A stretch of 64,000 bases of DNA from positions 620,001 to 684,000 of the forward strand of contig NZ_FNUJ01000001.1 in the NCBI RefSeq assembly GCF_900107925.1. The letters run 5' to 3'. The stretch is from Amycolatopsis pretoriensis. Its GTDB lineage: Bacteria; Actinomycetota; Actinomycetes; Mycobacteriales; Pseudonocardiaceae. This document shows positions 16,528-24,807 of this stretch, piece after piece (the first letter of the stretch is position 1; every line of letters begins with the position of its first letter). The notes beneath the pieces are model-generated. The model was given only the letters and a program-made list of their open reading frames with translations. It had not been told where the DNA came from and ran no database searches. Both the position numbers and the translations under genes were made by a program.

Positions 16528-17877
16528 ATGATCGCGGGGACACTCGAAATCCGGAACCCGGCCGACGGCAGCGTGGTGGGCAGCGTGCCGACCGTGGGCG
16601 AGGACGAGATCGACGCCGTGCTGGCGCTGGCGAACGAAACCAAGGCCGCCTGGGCGCGGACGCCGGCCGCCGAGCGCGGCGCACTGCTGCACACCGCGGC
16701 CGAGCGGCTGCGCGCCCAAGCGGACGAACTGGCCGCCGCGAACGAGGCGGAAACGGGCCGCCCGCGCGACGAAGCCCGCGAAGGCGTGCTCGCCGGCGCC
16801 GGCACCCTGGACCAGTACGCCGAGCTCGGCCCGGTCCATCGCGGGCGCAGCCTGCTCGGCGACGCGGGCGCTACCGACCTGATGGTGCCCGAGCCGCGGG
16901 GCGTGGTCGTCGCGCTGACGCCGTGGAACGACCCGGTCGCGGTCGCCTGCGGCCTGCTCGGCGCCGCCCTGGCCACCGGGAACACGGTGGTGCACAAGCC
17001 GAGCGAACGCGCGCCGCACACCGGGCAGCTCCTGGGCGAGCTCCTCGGCGGCGTGTTCCCCGGCGGCGTGCTGCAGACCCTGCAGGGCGACGGCGGGGTC
17101 GGCGCGATCCTGGCGATGCGCGCCGACGTCGACGTGCTCGCCCACGTCGGCAGCACCGCGACCGGCCGGTCGATCGCCGCGAGTGCGGCCGCGACCGGGG
17201 CGAAGACGCTGCTCGAGAACGGCGGCAACGACCCCCTCGTCGTCGACGCGGACGTCGATCCGGCGTGGGCGGCGGGCCAGGCGGCGCTGGGCGCGTTCGC
17301 CAACTCCGGCCAGATCTGCGTCGCCGTCGAACGGATCTACGTCCACGAGGCCATCGCCGACGCCTTCCTCGCCGCGCTGGTCAAGGAGGCCGAGGCGCGG
17401 ACCCTCGCCCCGCTGGTCGACCTCCGGCACCGCGACCACGTGCACTCGCACGTCGCGGACGCGGTCGAGCGCGGCGCCCGGGTGCTGACCGGGGGAGCGG
17501 TGCCCGACGGTCCCGGCGCGCACTACCCGGCGACCGTGCTCACGGCCTGCGCGTCCGACCTGCGGGTGATGCAGGAGGAGACGTTCGGCCCGGTGGCGCC
17601 GGTGCAGGTCGTCGCGAACTTCGACGACGGGCTCGCCGAAGCGGCGAAGGGCGACTACGGGCTGGCGGCGACCGTGCTCACGGCCTCGATGGCGAACGCC
17701 CAGCGCGCGTGGCGCGACCTGCCGGCCGGGACGGTGAAGGTCAACAACGTCTTCGGCGGCGCTCCCGGCGGCGCGGCGCACCCGAGGGGCCGCAGCGGCA
17801 ACGGTTACGGCTACGGGCCGGAGCTGCTCGACGAGCTGACCCAGACGAAGCTCGTGCACGTGGCGCCGCCCGGATGA
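16528..17877 (+). CDS. Aldehyde dehydrogenase family protein
   Basis: A 449-residue NAD(P)-dependent aldehyde dehydrogenase: PRGVVVALTPWNDPVAVACG, VVHKPSERAPHT (cofactor Lys), LLENGGNDPLVV (general-base Glu), FANSGQICVAVERIYV (nucleophile Cys) and MQEETFGPVAPV. It is shorter than the usual 480-500 residues and ends soon after KVNNVFGGAPGGAAHPRG. The substrate is unknown. The ATG at 16528 is chosen because AAGGAGG occupies 16516-16522; a GTG at 16522 overlaps that site. The next gene starts within the stop (ATGA), so the two are coupled. Confidence 0.9.
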   Translation: MIAGTLEIRNPADGSVVGSVPTVGEDEIDAVLALANETKAAWARTPAAERGALLHTAAERLRAQADELAAANEAETGRPRDEAREGVLAGAGTLDQYAELGPVHRGRSLLGDAGATDLMVPEPRGVVVALTPWNDPVAVACGLLGAALATGNTVVHKPSERAPHTGQLLGELLGGVFPGGVLQTLQGDGGVGAILAMRADVDVLAHVGSTATGRSIAASAAATGAKTLLENGGNDPLVVDADVDPAWAAGQAALGAFANSGQICVAVERIYVHEAIADAFLAALVKEAEARTLAPLVDLRHRDHVHSHVADAVERGARVLTGGAVPDGPGAHYPATVLTACASDLRVMQEETFGPVAPVQVVANFDDGLAEAAKGDYGLAATVLTASMANAQRAWRDLPAGTVKVNNVFGGAPGGAAHPRGRSGNGYGYGPELLDELTQTKLVHVAPPG

Positions 17878-19055
17878 CCGACCGGCACGGCAGAGCCGGG
17901 CGCCGGGTCCGGCTGAAGGCGGGGGACGAGGTCCGGCGGGGCCTCGCCGCCGCGTTCGGCACGGGCGGTACGGACGCCGAACGGCACGACCGGACGCCGC
18001 TGGGCTGGTTCGCCCGCGCGCTGCGGGTGCCCGGCCGCGAACGGCGGATCCTCGTCCAGACGGCGAAGGCCACGCTGGCGGCGACCGCGGCGTGGCTGCT
18101 GGCGACGCTGGTGCTGAAGCTGCCGCAGCCGTTCCTCGCGCCGTACGCGGCCATCTTCCTGGTGGAGGCGACCGTGTACCGGTCGCTGCGCGGGTGGCTG
18201 CAGCAGGTCGGCTCGGTGGCCACCGGGGTGCTCCTCGCCGCCGTGGCCGGTCAGCTCATCCCGTCGCAGGCGGTCGCGCTGGCCGTCGTCGTGTTCGTGG
18301 GCCTGCTCGCGGGGAACTGGCGGCGGTTCGGCGACGCGGGGGTCTGGGTGGGCGTCACCGGCATGCTGCTGATCTCCTACGGCACCGCCCGCGACGTTTC
18401 GCTGCTGGGCGACCGCCTCCTGGAGACGGCGCTGGGCGCAGCCATCGGCGTCGCGGTCAACACGCTGATCTTCCCGCCGCTCTACGGCGAACGCCTGGCC
18501 ACGACGACCGACCGGCTCGCGACGGCGCTGGCGGGCCTGCTGGAGTCGATCTCGGACCTGGTGCGCCACGACGACCCGGGTGACCTCGAGGACCTGTTGG
18601 GGCAGGCGCAGGACACCCGGAGCCAGGTGCTGGCGGCCGAGGAGGCGGTCGGCCTGACCCGCGAGGGGCGGATGCTGAACCTCCGCCGTGGCCGCCCGAC
18701 GTCCGGTGCCCGCCACGAACGTCCACTTCGGACGCTCACGGCGTTGTGGCCCGCCGTGGCGCAGCTGATCGCCGCGGTGCGCACCACGACCCAGGCCCGC
18801 GACCGGCACCCGTTCGAATACCCCTGGCCGGACGCGCGCGACACCCTGGCCGACCTGGTGCACCTGCTGGCGGGCGCGGTGCAGGCGGTGGCCGTCGTGG
18901 GGGAGCCGGTCGACCTGGAGGAGTGCCGCGCGCTGCTGGAGAAGCTCGAGGAGCGCCTGGTGACGGCGGACGAGGACGGCGTGCCGGCCCGGCTGGGCCT
19001 GAGCACGATGATCCTCCCCGCGCGGCTGCTGGTGGAGAAGCTGGAGAACCGCTGA
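17874..19055 (+). CDS. FUSC family / aromatic-acid-exporter-like membrane protein
   Basis: A 393-residue protein with a basic cytoplasmic N-terminus (about 1-60), then about six closely spaced helices: TLAATAAWLLATLVLKLP, FLAPYAAIFLVEATVY, VGSVATGVLLAAVAGQLI, AVALAVVVFVGLLAG, VWVGVTGMLLISYG and ALGAAIGVAVNTLIFPPLYG. A long soluble helical C-terminus follows (about 220-393). This half-module design fits the FUSC/ArAE family of proposed small-acid exporters, but substrate and direction are not known. Its ATG overlaps the aldehyde dehydrogenase stop, which hints at export of, or tolerance to, the acid that enzyme makes. Confidence 0.8.
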   Translation: MTDRHGRAGRRVRLKAGDEVRRGLAAAFGTGGTDAERHDRTPLGWFARALRVPGRERRILVQTAKATLAATAAWLLATLVLKLPQPFLAPYAAIFLVEATVYRSLRGWLQQVGSVATGVLLAAVAGQLIPSQAVALAVVVFVGLLAGNWRRFGDAGVWVGVTGMLLISYGTARDVSLLGDRLLETALGAAIGVAVNTLIFPPLYGERLATTTDRLATALAGLLESISDLVRHDDPGDLEDLLGQAQDTRSQVLAAEEAVGLTREGRMLNLRRGRPTSGARHERPLRTLTALWPAVAQLIAAVRTTTQARDRHPFEYPWPDARDTLADLVHLLAGAVQAVAVVGEPVDLEECRALLEKLEERLVTADEDGVPARLGLSTMILPARLLVEKLENR

Positions 19056-19059
19056 GCGG

Positions 19060-19239
19060 TCAGGGCACCGCGATGGCCTCGGCTTCCGAGCGGTGGCGGC
19101 GGCAGGCCGTGCAGACCATCGTCTGGCCCAGCAGCGAGCCGTCCCCGGCGATCAGCCGGGCGACGTGCAACGAGGGCAGGCCGCACTCCTCGCACGGAAT
19201 GGGCTTGCTGTCGCGGCTGATGAGCACTCGGTTCGGCAC
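19060..19239 (-). CDS. Small zinc-ribbon-like protein (59 aa)
   Basis: A short gene read directly from the sequence: GTG at 19239, stop at 19062-19060. The protein has two CxxC pairs, PCEEC and CTACRRHR, separated by about 24 residues (LHVARLIAGDGSLLGQTMV). That pattern suggests a single zinc-ribbon or treble-clef knuckle. There is a GAGGGG site six bases before the start and a stress-type promoter further upstream. It lies convergent with the FUSC gene. The function is unknown; relatives may bind nucleic acid or a partner protein. Confidence 0.68.
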   Translation of the reverse strand: MPNRVLISRDSKPIPCEECGLPSLHVARLIAGDGSLLGQTMVCTACRRHRSEAEAIAVP

Positions 19240-19271
19240 GGTATCCCCTCACTGTGGATGGTCCCGACCGC

Positions 19272-19296
19272 TTACCCCGTGTCCTGCGCCACACTC
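19272..19296 (-). promoter_or_regulatory. SigB/SigF-like promoter for the small zinc-ribbon gene
   Basis: Minus strand GAGT (19296-19293), 15 bases, GGGTAA (19277-19272). Confidence 0.5.
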
Positions 19297-19329
19297 GTCC
19301 GGAGCAGTGACCTCACTCGAAAGGAGTAA

Positions 19330-19935
19330 TCACGACGCCGGGTACTGCTGCGTTCCGAGCAGGGTCGCCAGGTGGACGGCGTTGCGGACCAGCGTCGCGT
19401 TCGTCGAGGCCACGGCCTTGGGCGTCTCGTCGAGGTCCTGGTAGTCGCCGCCCTGCATGGCCTCGCCGTTCCAGTACGTGCCACCCTGCGCCGGGATCGT
19501 GAAGCCAGTGTCGTTCAGCGCCTGGAACAGGTCCGCGATGATCTTGTGGGCGCCGTCCTCGTTGCCGACGACGGCGGCCACCGCGACCTTGCCGAACATC
19601 GCCGGCCGGCCCTCGTCGTCGGTTTCGGACAGTTCCGCGTCGAGCCGTTCCAGGACGCGCTGGGCGACGCTCGACATGTGGCCGACCCAGGTCGGCGTGG
19701 CGATCAGCAGGATGTCGGCGGCCGCGATCTTGCTCCGGATCTCCGGCCACTCGTCACCGGCGCCCATGTCGGCTTCGACGCCCGGGCGGACGTCGTGGTC
19801 GACCACCCGGACCACCTCGCCGGTGACCCCGCGCTCGGCGAAGAGGTCGAGCAGCTGACGCGTGATCAGGTCGCTGCTCGACTTCGCCGGCGACGGCTTG
19901 AGCGTGCAGGTCAGCGCGAGGACGCGCAGGGTCAT
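19330..19935 (-). CDS. Flavodoxin-like NAD(P)H-dependent FMN reductase
   Basis: A 201-residue flavodoxin-fold protein: VLALTCTLKPSPAKSSSDLI (phosphate-binding start), ADILLIATPTWVGHMSS and VVGNEDGAHKIIADL with GGTYWNGEAMQGGDY near the flavin. Such proteins bind FMN and reduce quinones, dyes or partner proteins. The ATG overlaps the UDP-glucose dehydrogenase stop (ATGA), making it the last gene of the seven-gene glycan operon starting at 26480. Why a flavin reductase sits there is unclear; redox protection or support of a flavin-dependent sugar step are possibilities. Confidence 0.82.
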   Translation of the reverse strand: MTLRVLALTCTLKPSPAKSSSDLITRQLLDLFAERGVTGEVVRVVDHDVRPGVEADMGAGDEWPEIRSKIAAADILLIATPTWVGHMSSVAQRVLERLDAELSETDDEGRPAMFGKVAVAAVVGNEDGAHKIIADLFQALNDTGFTIPAQGGTYWNGEAMQGGDYQDLDETPKAVASTNATLVRNAVHLATLLGTQQYPAS

Positions 19936-21236
19936 GACTGCCTCCTGGGTTGGGTTCCGACGCCGACGTGCGTGAAGCCCGCGACGGCGCCGGGATCGAG
20001 CAGGTTCCGGGTGTCGACGACGACCGCCCGCGCGGCCGACGCGGCCAGCCGCGCCCAGTCGAGGTCCCGGAACTCCGGCCATTCGGTGAGCACGACCAGC
20101 GCGGCGGCGTCCTTGGCCACCAGGTACGGGTCGTCGACGACCTGGACGGCGTCCAGGCCGGGCACGGCACTCACGGCCGGGTCGTGGGCGGCCAGTTCGG
20201 CGCCCGCGCGGGCGAGGTCGGCCGCCACCGCGAGCGCGGGCGAGTCGCGCAGGTCGCCGGTGCCCGCCTTGAACGCCAGGCCCAGCAGGCCGATCCGCGT
20301 GCCGGCGAGGGAGCCCGCGGGCGACCCGGTGACGGCCTGGCGGACGGCTCGCACGACCCGCGCGCGTTGCCGGGCATTGACGCGGACCGCGTCCCGGAGG
20401 ATGCCGAATTCGACGCCGGCGGACTCGGCCGCGTGCAGCAGCGCCGAGGTGTCCTTCGGCAGGCACGAGCCGCCCCAGCCGGGACCGGGGGCGAGGAACT
20501 CCGGGCCGATCCGCGCGTCCAGGCCCATGGTGCGGGCGACCTCGCGGACGTCCGCCCCGAACCGCTCGCACAGTTCGGCGAGGACGTTCACGTAGGACAG
20601 CTTCACCGCGAGGAACGCGTTGCTCGCGTACTTCGCGAGCTCGGCGCTGGCCGAGTCGGTCGCCACCACGGGCGCGCCGGTCGGCTCGTACAGCCGCGCG
20701 ACGCGGTGTCCGGCGGGCGAGCCCGGCGGGTCGGTCCCCACCACGACCCGGTCCGGGTGCAGGAAGTCGTCGACGGCGTGGCCTTCGCGCAGGAACTCCG
20801 GGTTGGCCACGACCGGCAGGTCGTCCCGGCCCAGCAGCCCCGGGATCCGGGCCGCGGTGCCGACCGGGACCGTCGACTTCGTGACCACCACGCAGCCGGG
20901 CCGCAGCAGCCGGCCCAGCTGCGGCAGGACGTGTTCGAGCACGCCGAGGTCGGGCCGTCCGTCCTCGGCGGGCGGGGTCGGCAGGCACAGGAACACCAGG
21001 TCGGCGCCGTACAGCTCGGCCTGGGCGTCGGTGAAGGTGAGCGTGCCGTCGCCGAGGCCCTGGGCGACCAGCTCGGCCAGGCGGGGCTCGGCGATGGCGA
21101 CCTCGCCGCGGCCGAGGGCGTCCACTTTGGACTCGTCGGCGTCCACACAGGTCACCCGGTGCCCGAGCCGCGCGAAGCAGGCGGCACTGGTCAGGCCGAC
21201 GTAGCCCGCGCCGACGATCCCGATGTGCTCAGCCAT
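19932..21236 (-). CDS. ugd: UDP-glucose 6-dehydrogenase
   Basis: A 434-residue nucleotide-sugar dehydrogenase: IGIVGAGYVGLTSAACFARL (NAD site), FLCLPTPPAEDG, VVTKSTVPVGTA, NPEFLREGHAVDDF, and the catalytic Cys in GPGWGGSCLPKDT. The C-terminal domain has GLLGLAFKAGTGDLRDSPAL. It oxidises UDP-glucose to UDP-glucuronate in the cytosol. The UXS-like gene at 26596 could then decarboxylate that to UDP-xylose, so the locus appears able to make UDP-xylose. The ATG at 21236 overlaps the GT9 stop by eight bases. UDP-mannose-type relatives cannot be excluded without an alignment. Confidence 0.87.
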   Translation of the reverse strand: MAEHIGIVGAGYVGLTSAACFARLGHRVTCVDADESKVDALGRGEVAIAEPRLAELVAQGLGDGTLTFTDAQAELYGADLVFLCLPTPPAEDGRPDLGVLEHVLPQLGRLLRPGCVVVTKSTVPVGTAARIPGLLGRDDLPVVANPEFLREGHAVDDFLHPDRVVVGTDPPGSPAGHRVARLYEPTGAPVVATDSASAELAKYASNAFLAVKLSYVNVLAELCERFGADVREVARTMGLDARIGPEFLAPGPGWGGSCLPKDTSALLHAAESAGVEFGILRDAVRVNARQRARVVRAVRQAVTGSPAGSLAGTRIGLLGLAFKAGTGDLRDSPALAVAADLARAGAELAAHDPAVSAVPGLDAVQVVDDPYLVAKDAAALVVLTEWPEFRDLDWARLAASAARAVVVDTRNLLDPGAVAGFTHVGVGTQPRRQS

Positions 21237-22173
21237 GCGCCACCCGCGCCTCCAGGGCCGACCGGGTCGCGGCCAGCACGCGTTCCTCGCCGAGCAGCAG
21301 CAATCCGCCGTCGGGCTCCTCGCCGTGCGGATCGCCGACGTTGCCGGCCCACAGCACGACGTGCTGCCGCGCGGCCGGCGGCGGTCCCCACAGCCGCGGC
21401 GGCGTCGGGCCGAACAGCAGCACCGACGGTGTGCCGAACGCGGTCGCGAGGTGCCCGACCCCGGTGTCACCGCAGACGACCAGCGCGGCCCCGGCCACCA
21501 GCGCGGCCAGTTCCGCCAGATCCGTCCGTCCGGCCAGCACGGCGTCTTCGCCGAGCCCGGCCCGGTCGGCGATCGACGTCGCCAGCTCGCGCTCGGCGGC
21601 GCTGCCGGTGAGCACCACGCGGTGCCCGGCCGCGGCGAGCGCCCGCACCACGCCGGCGAACCGCTCCGGCGGCCAGCGGCGTGCGGGGAACGCGGCGCCG
21701 GGGTGCACCACGACGGCGTCCGGCGCGGGGCTCGGGCCCGGCGGCGCCGGCAGCCGCAGCGCCGTGCGGTCCGCTTCCAGGTGGGCGTACTCGACGAGCC
21801 GGCACCAGCGGTCGACCTCGTGGACGTCGTCGCGCCATTCGAGGCCGGGGACGTCGGGGAAGTCCGGGTGGTGGTGGGTCAGCACCTCGGCGGGGTCGGT
21901 GGCCAGCAGGTCGTGGAGGCTCTCCGGGCCGCTGCCGTGCAGGTTCACGGCGAGTCTCGGCGGGGGCCCGGGCCACGCGAGGTCGCCCAGGCCCGCGGTC
22001 GGCAGCAGCTCGTCGACCGCGTCGATCAGCTCGACGAGGTCGCGCAGCCCCTCCGGCGCGGCCAGGACCAGGCGGTCGTCCGGGTACGCCGCGCGCAGCG
22101 CCCGCAGCGCGGGAACCCCGGTCAGCAGGTCGCCGAGCCCGAGCGCGCGCAGCACGAGGACCGCGGAGCTCAC
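21229..22173 (-). CDS. Glycosyltransferase family 9 (heptosyltransferase-like)
   Basis: A 314-residue GT9 protein: VLVLRALGLGDLLTGVPALR at the N-terminus (GDxLTxxPxLR motif), VVVHPGAAFPARRWPPERFA, VVLTGSAAERELA and VVCGDTGVGHLATAFGTPSV for ADP-heptose binding. It should transfer a heptose or similar sugar to the surface glycan. It is one of two GT9 proteins in the locus (with 13929) and lies directly beside the heptose-activation genes. The start GTG overlaps the SDR stop (GTGA). Confidence 0.9.
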   Translation of the reverse strand: MSSAVLVLRALGLGDLLTGVPALRALRAAYPDDRLVLAAPEGLRDLVELIDAVDELLPTAGLGDLAWPGPPPRLAVNLHGSGPESLHDLLATDPAEVLTHHHPDFPDVPGLEWRDDVHEVDRWCRLVEYAHLEADRTALRLPAPPGPSPAPDAVVVHPGAAFPARRWPPERFAGVVRALAAAGHRVVLTGSAAERELATSIADRAGLGEDAVLAGRTDLAELAALVAGAALVVCGDTGVGHLATAFGTPSVLLFGPTPPRLWGPPPAARQHVVLWAGNVGDPHGEEPDGGLLLLGEERVLAATRSALEARVAHG

Positions 22174-22856
22174 GGCCACGACCCCTCCTCGGACGCGCAC
22201 ACGACGAGTTCGCGCACCTCGGAGCCGGGCGGCTGCTGGAGCGCGAAGACGACGGTGTTCGCGACGTTCTCCGGCTGGTTGAGCTTCGCGTCCGGCGGCG
22301 GCTTGTACTGGTCGGTGCGGCCGTCGAAGAAGTGCGTCCACATCCCGCCCGGGATCAGCAGCGTGACGCCGACGCGCCCGGCCAGCTCCGCGGCCAACGC
22401 GCGGGTGAACCCGACGACGCCGAACTTCGAGGCGCAGTAGGCGGTCGCGTCGCTCACGGCCTTGATGCCCAAAGTGGACGCCACGGTGACGACGGTTCCG
22501 TGTGACCGCTCCAGGTAGGGGAGCGCGGCGCGGATCACCGCGACGGTGCCGAGCAAGTTCACCTTGACCACCCGCTCCCAGTCTTCGGTGGACACTCCGC
22601 CGAGCGGGCCGCAGGCATCGGTGCCGGCGGCGGTGAACACGCCGTCCAGGCCGCCTGCGCGGTCGGCGAGCTCGCGCACCGCGGCCTCGGTCGCGGCCGT
22701 GTCGGTCAAGTCAGCTTCGACGTATTCGGCCGGGTCTTCGGGCCGGACGCGGTCGAGGACGTACGGGGTGCCGCCCGCCTTGCGGACGGCGTCGACGGTG
22801 GCGGCACCGAGGCCGGAGGCGCCACCGGTGATCAGGACGTTGCCGAGGGGTCGCAT
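22170..22856 (-). CDS. SDR family oxidoreductase in the glycan operon
   Basis: A 228-residue classical SDR: VLITGGASGLGAATVDAVRK, ADLTDTAATEAAVREL, FTAAGTDACGPLG, TVVTVASTLGIKAV with the catalytic Ser, and AYCASKFGVVGFTRALA (Tyr and Lys). The C-terminus is unusual for the family (GGMWTHFFDGRTDQYKPPP). It has a clear AAGGAGT site before the ATG at 22856. Position between the heptose-activation gene and a GT9 suggests it modifies a sugar or its precursor, but it is not the extended-SDR type expected of the heptose epimerase HldD. Confidence 0.82.
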   Translation of the reverse strand: MRPLGNVLITGGASGLGAATVDAVRKAGGTPYVLDRVRPEDPAEYVEADLTDTAATEAAVRELADRAGGLDGVFTAAGTDACGPLGGVSTEDWERVVKVNLLGTVAVIRAALPYLERSHGTVVTVASTLGIKAVSDATAYCASKFGVVGFTRALAAELAGRVGVTLLIPGGMWTHFFDGRTDQYKPPPDAKLNQPENVANTVVFALQQPPGSEVRELVVCASEEGSWP

Positions 22857-22882
22857 CGCACTCCTTCGGGAGATAAGGGGAT

Positions 22883-24250
22883 TCAGGCACTGGCCGCCGC
22901 GGCGACCAGCCGCGACGTCGAATAGCCGGGGACGGTCGGGACGAGCACGACCTCGCCGCCGTGGCGCTCGACGACCTCGCGTTCGGGCAGGTCGGCGGCC
23001 GCGTAGTCGCCGCCCTTGACCCACACGTGCGGGCGCAGCCGGTCCAGCACGGCCGCCGGCGAGTCCTCGTCGAACACCGCGACCGCGTCCACGAAGGACA
23101 ACGCGGTCAGCAGCCGCGCCCGGTCGCGGTCGCGCACGAGCGGACGGCCGGGTCCCTTGAGGGCCCGTACCGAACTGTCGGAGTTGAGGCAGACGACGAG
23201 CGCGTCGCCGAGGGCGCGGGCTTGCCGCAGCAGGCTTACGTGCCCGGGGTGCAGCAGGTCGAAGCAGCCGCCGGTGGCGATGAGCCGGCCGCCGCGGTCG
23301 CGGACACGTTCGGCGAGGCCGAAGGCGTCGGTGGCCGGCTGCGGGTCGGGCACCGGACCGTCGTTCGTGGACAGTGCGGTGGCGCCGCCGTCGGTGACGA
23401 ACCGGGCGGCCGCCTCGACCGCGGTCGTGACGGCTTCCCCGGCGCCGGCCCCGGCGAGCAGGGCCGCGGTGGCGGCCGCGGCGAACCGGTCGCCGGCGCC
23501 GCACGTGTCGGGTGCGGCGTGCCCCGGCGCCCGCGCCGCGGCGGGGATCGGCACGGCCGTTTCGCCGAAGCCGTCGGACAGCACGGCGCCGCGCGAGCCG
23601 ACGGTCACCGCGACCGCGCCGGCGTGCCAGTGCCCGCGCAGCAGCTTGGCCAGCTCGGCCGGCTCTTCGTGCCCGGCGAGCACCGCGCGGGCCTCCGCGA
23701 GGTTCGGGGTGACCAGCGCGAGGCCGGGTACCGGCTGGGCGCCGCGCGGGTGCGGGTCCCAGACGACCGGGATCCGCTCGGCCCGGTCGCGCAGGAGCCG
23801 CCGGACGTGCGGGTTGCGCGTCAGGCCGCGCCCGTAGTCGGCGACGAGGATCGCGCCGGCTTCTTCGAGGGCCTCCCGCACGGGGTCGGGCAGCGGGCCG
23901 GTGGTGGCCGTGCCGTCGCCGGAATCCAGGCGCAGCAACGACTGCCCGCCCGCGCGGACGCGGGTCTTGCACACCGTGGTGCCGCGCAGCGGCAGCGGCA
24001 GCACGGTGACGTCGGGTTCGAGCAGGCCGGTGAGCGCGTGGCCGCCTTCGTCGTCGCCCAGTGGCGTCACCAAGACGACTTCGGGCGCGGACCGCGCGGC
24101 CAGCAGCGCGGCGAGGCCGGCGCCACCCGGGCGGCGGCGCCGCGAGGTCAGGTCGACCACCGGCACCGGCGCCTCCGGGCACAGCCGCTCGGCGGTGCCT
24201 TCGGCGTCGACGTCGAGCAGCGTGTCGCCGAGGACGACCAGCGGCCTCAC
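22883..24250 (-). CDS. hldE: Bifunctional heptose-7-phosphate kinase / heptose-1-phosphate adenylyltransferase (HldE-like)
   Basis: The 455-residue protein has the two HldE domains in order. The N-terminal PfkB kinase (about 1-300) shows VLGDTLLDVDAEGTAERLCP, VADYGRG, VTPNLAEA and DTCGAGDRFAAAATAAL. The C-terminal nucleotidyltransferase (about 320-455) shows LIATGGCFDLLHPGHVSLL (HxGH), VCLNSDSSVRALKG and ATP-contact residues. It phosphorylates D-glycero-D-manno-heptose-7-phosphate at C1 and, after GmhB removes the 7-phosphate, adds AMP to give ADP-heptose. GTG at 24250 overlaps the gmhA stop (GTGA). HldE is best known from Gram-negative LPS, so its presence here is of interest. Confidence 0.92.
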   Translation of the reverse strand: MRPLVVLGDTLLDVDAEGTAERLCPEAPVPVVDLTSRRRRPGGAGLAALLAARSAPEVVLVTPLGDDEGGHALTGLLEPDVTVLPLPLRGTTVCKTRVRAGGQSLLRLDSGDGTATTGPLPDPVREALEEAGAILVADYGRGLTRNPHVRRLLRDRAERIPVVWDPHPRGAQPVPGLALVTPNLAEARAVLAGHEEPAELAKLLRGHWHAGAVAVTVGSRGAVLSDGFGETAVPIPAAARAPGHAAPDTCGAGDRFAAAATAALLAGAGAGEAVTTAVEAAARFVTDGGATALSTNDGPVPDPQPATDAFGLAERVRDRGGRLIATGGCFDLLHPGHVSLLRQARALGDALVVCLNSDSSVRALKGPGRPLVRDRDRARLLTALSFVDAVAVFDEDSPAAVLDRLRPHVWVKGGDYAAADLPEREVVERHGGEVVLVPTVPGYSTSRLVAAAASA

Positions 24251-24807
24251 GCGGTCACCCCGAGCGCGTCGTCGAGCGCCGCGCACAGGCCGTGCACCAG
24301 GGCGAGGTGCATTTCCTGAACCGTCGCGACGGTCGGCGCTTCGACCGTCACGGCGTCGTCGCACAACGCCGCGAGGGGGTTCGGCGCGGGCCCGGTCAGC
24401 GCCCACGTCGTGACGCCCAGTTCGTGCGCGGCCTTCGCCGCGGCGACGACGTTCGGGCTGGTCCCGCTGGTGGACAGGCAGACCAGGACGTCACCCGGCC
24501 GCCCGTGCGCGCGCACCTGGCGGGCGAAGACCTCGTGGTCGCCGTAGTCGTTGACGATGGCCGTGGTGGCGGAGGTGTCCGCGTGCAGCGCGATCGCCGA
24601 CAGCGGCTGCCGCTCGTGGCGGAACCGCCCGACGAGCTCGCCGGTCAGGTGCTGGGCTTCGGCCGCGCTGCCGCCGTTGCCGCAGGCGAGCAGGCGGCCG
24701 CCGGCCTCGAAGACACCCGCCAGGTGCCGGCCCCAGCCGGTGATCTTCGGCGCGGATTCGCTGGTCCGCCGGGCGGCCTCGGCCAGAGCGGCGAGATGGT
24801 CTTCCAT
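24247..24807 (-). CDS. gmhA: Phosphoheptose isomerase (GmhA-like SIS protein)
   Basis: A 186-residue SIS-domain protein: GRLLACGNGGSAAEAQHLTG, ELVGRFRHERQPLSAIALHA, STSGTSPNVVAAAKAAHELG and VATVQEMHLALVHGLC. These are the hallmarks of GmhA (sedoheptulose-7-phosphate to D-glycero-D-manno-heptose-7-phosphate), the first step of ADP-heptose synthesis. The catalytic Glu and His regions are present. ATG overlaps the preceding carbamoyltransferase stop by one base (TGATG) and its own stop overlaps hldE. Confidence 0.92.
   Translation of the reverse strand: MEDHLAALAEAARRTSESAPKITGWGRHLAGVFEAGGRLLACGNGGSAAEAQHLTGELVGRFRHERQPLSAIALHADTSATTAIVNDYGDHEVFARQVRAHGRPGDVLVCLSTSGTSPNVVAAAKAAHELGVTTWALTGPAPNPLAALCDDAVTVEAPTVATVQEMHLALVHGLCAALDDALGVTA

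Noticed and set aside
16476..19055. A continuous plus-strand frame joining the aldehyde dehydrogenase region to the FUSC gene.
   Set aside because: Its first part is out of frame with the aldehyde dehydrogenase, lacks known domains and runs through a promoter. The FUSC gene starts at 17874 with an ATGA overlap.
22170..22856. The SDR as the missing heptose epimerase HldD.
   Set aside because: HldD is an extended SDR with a different layout; this is a classical SDR of 228 residues with YCASK.
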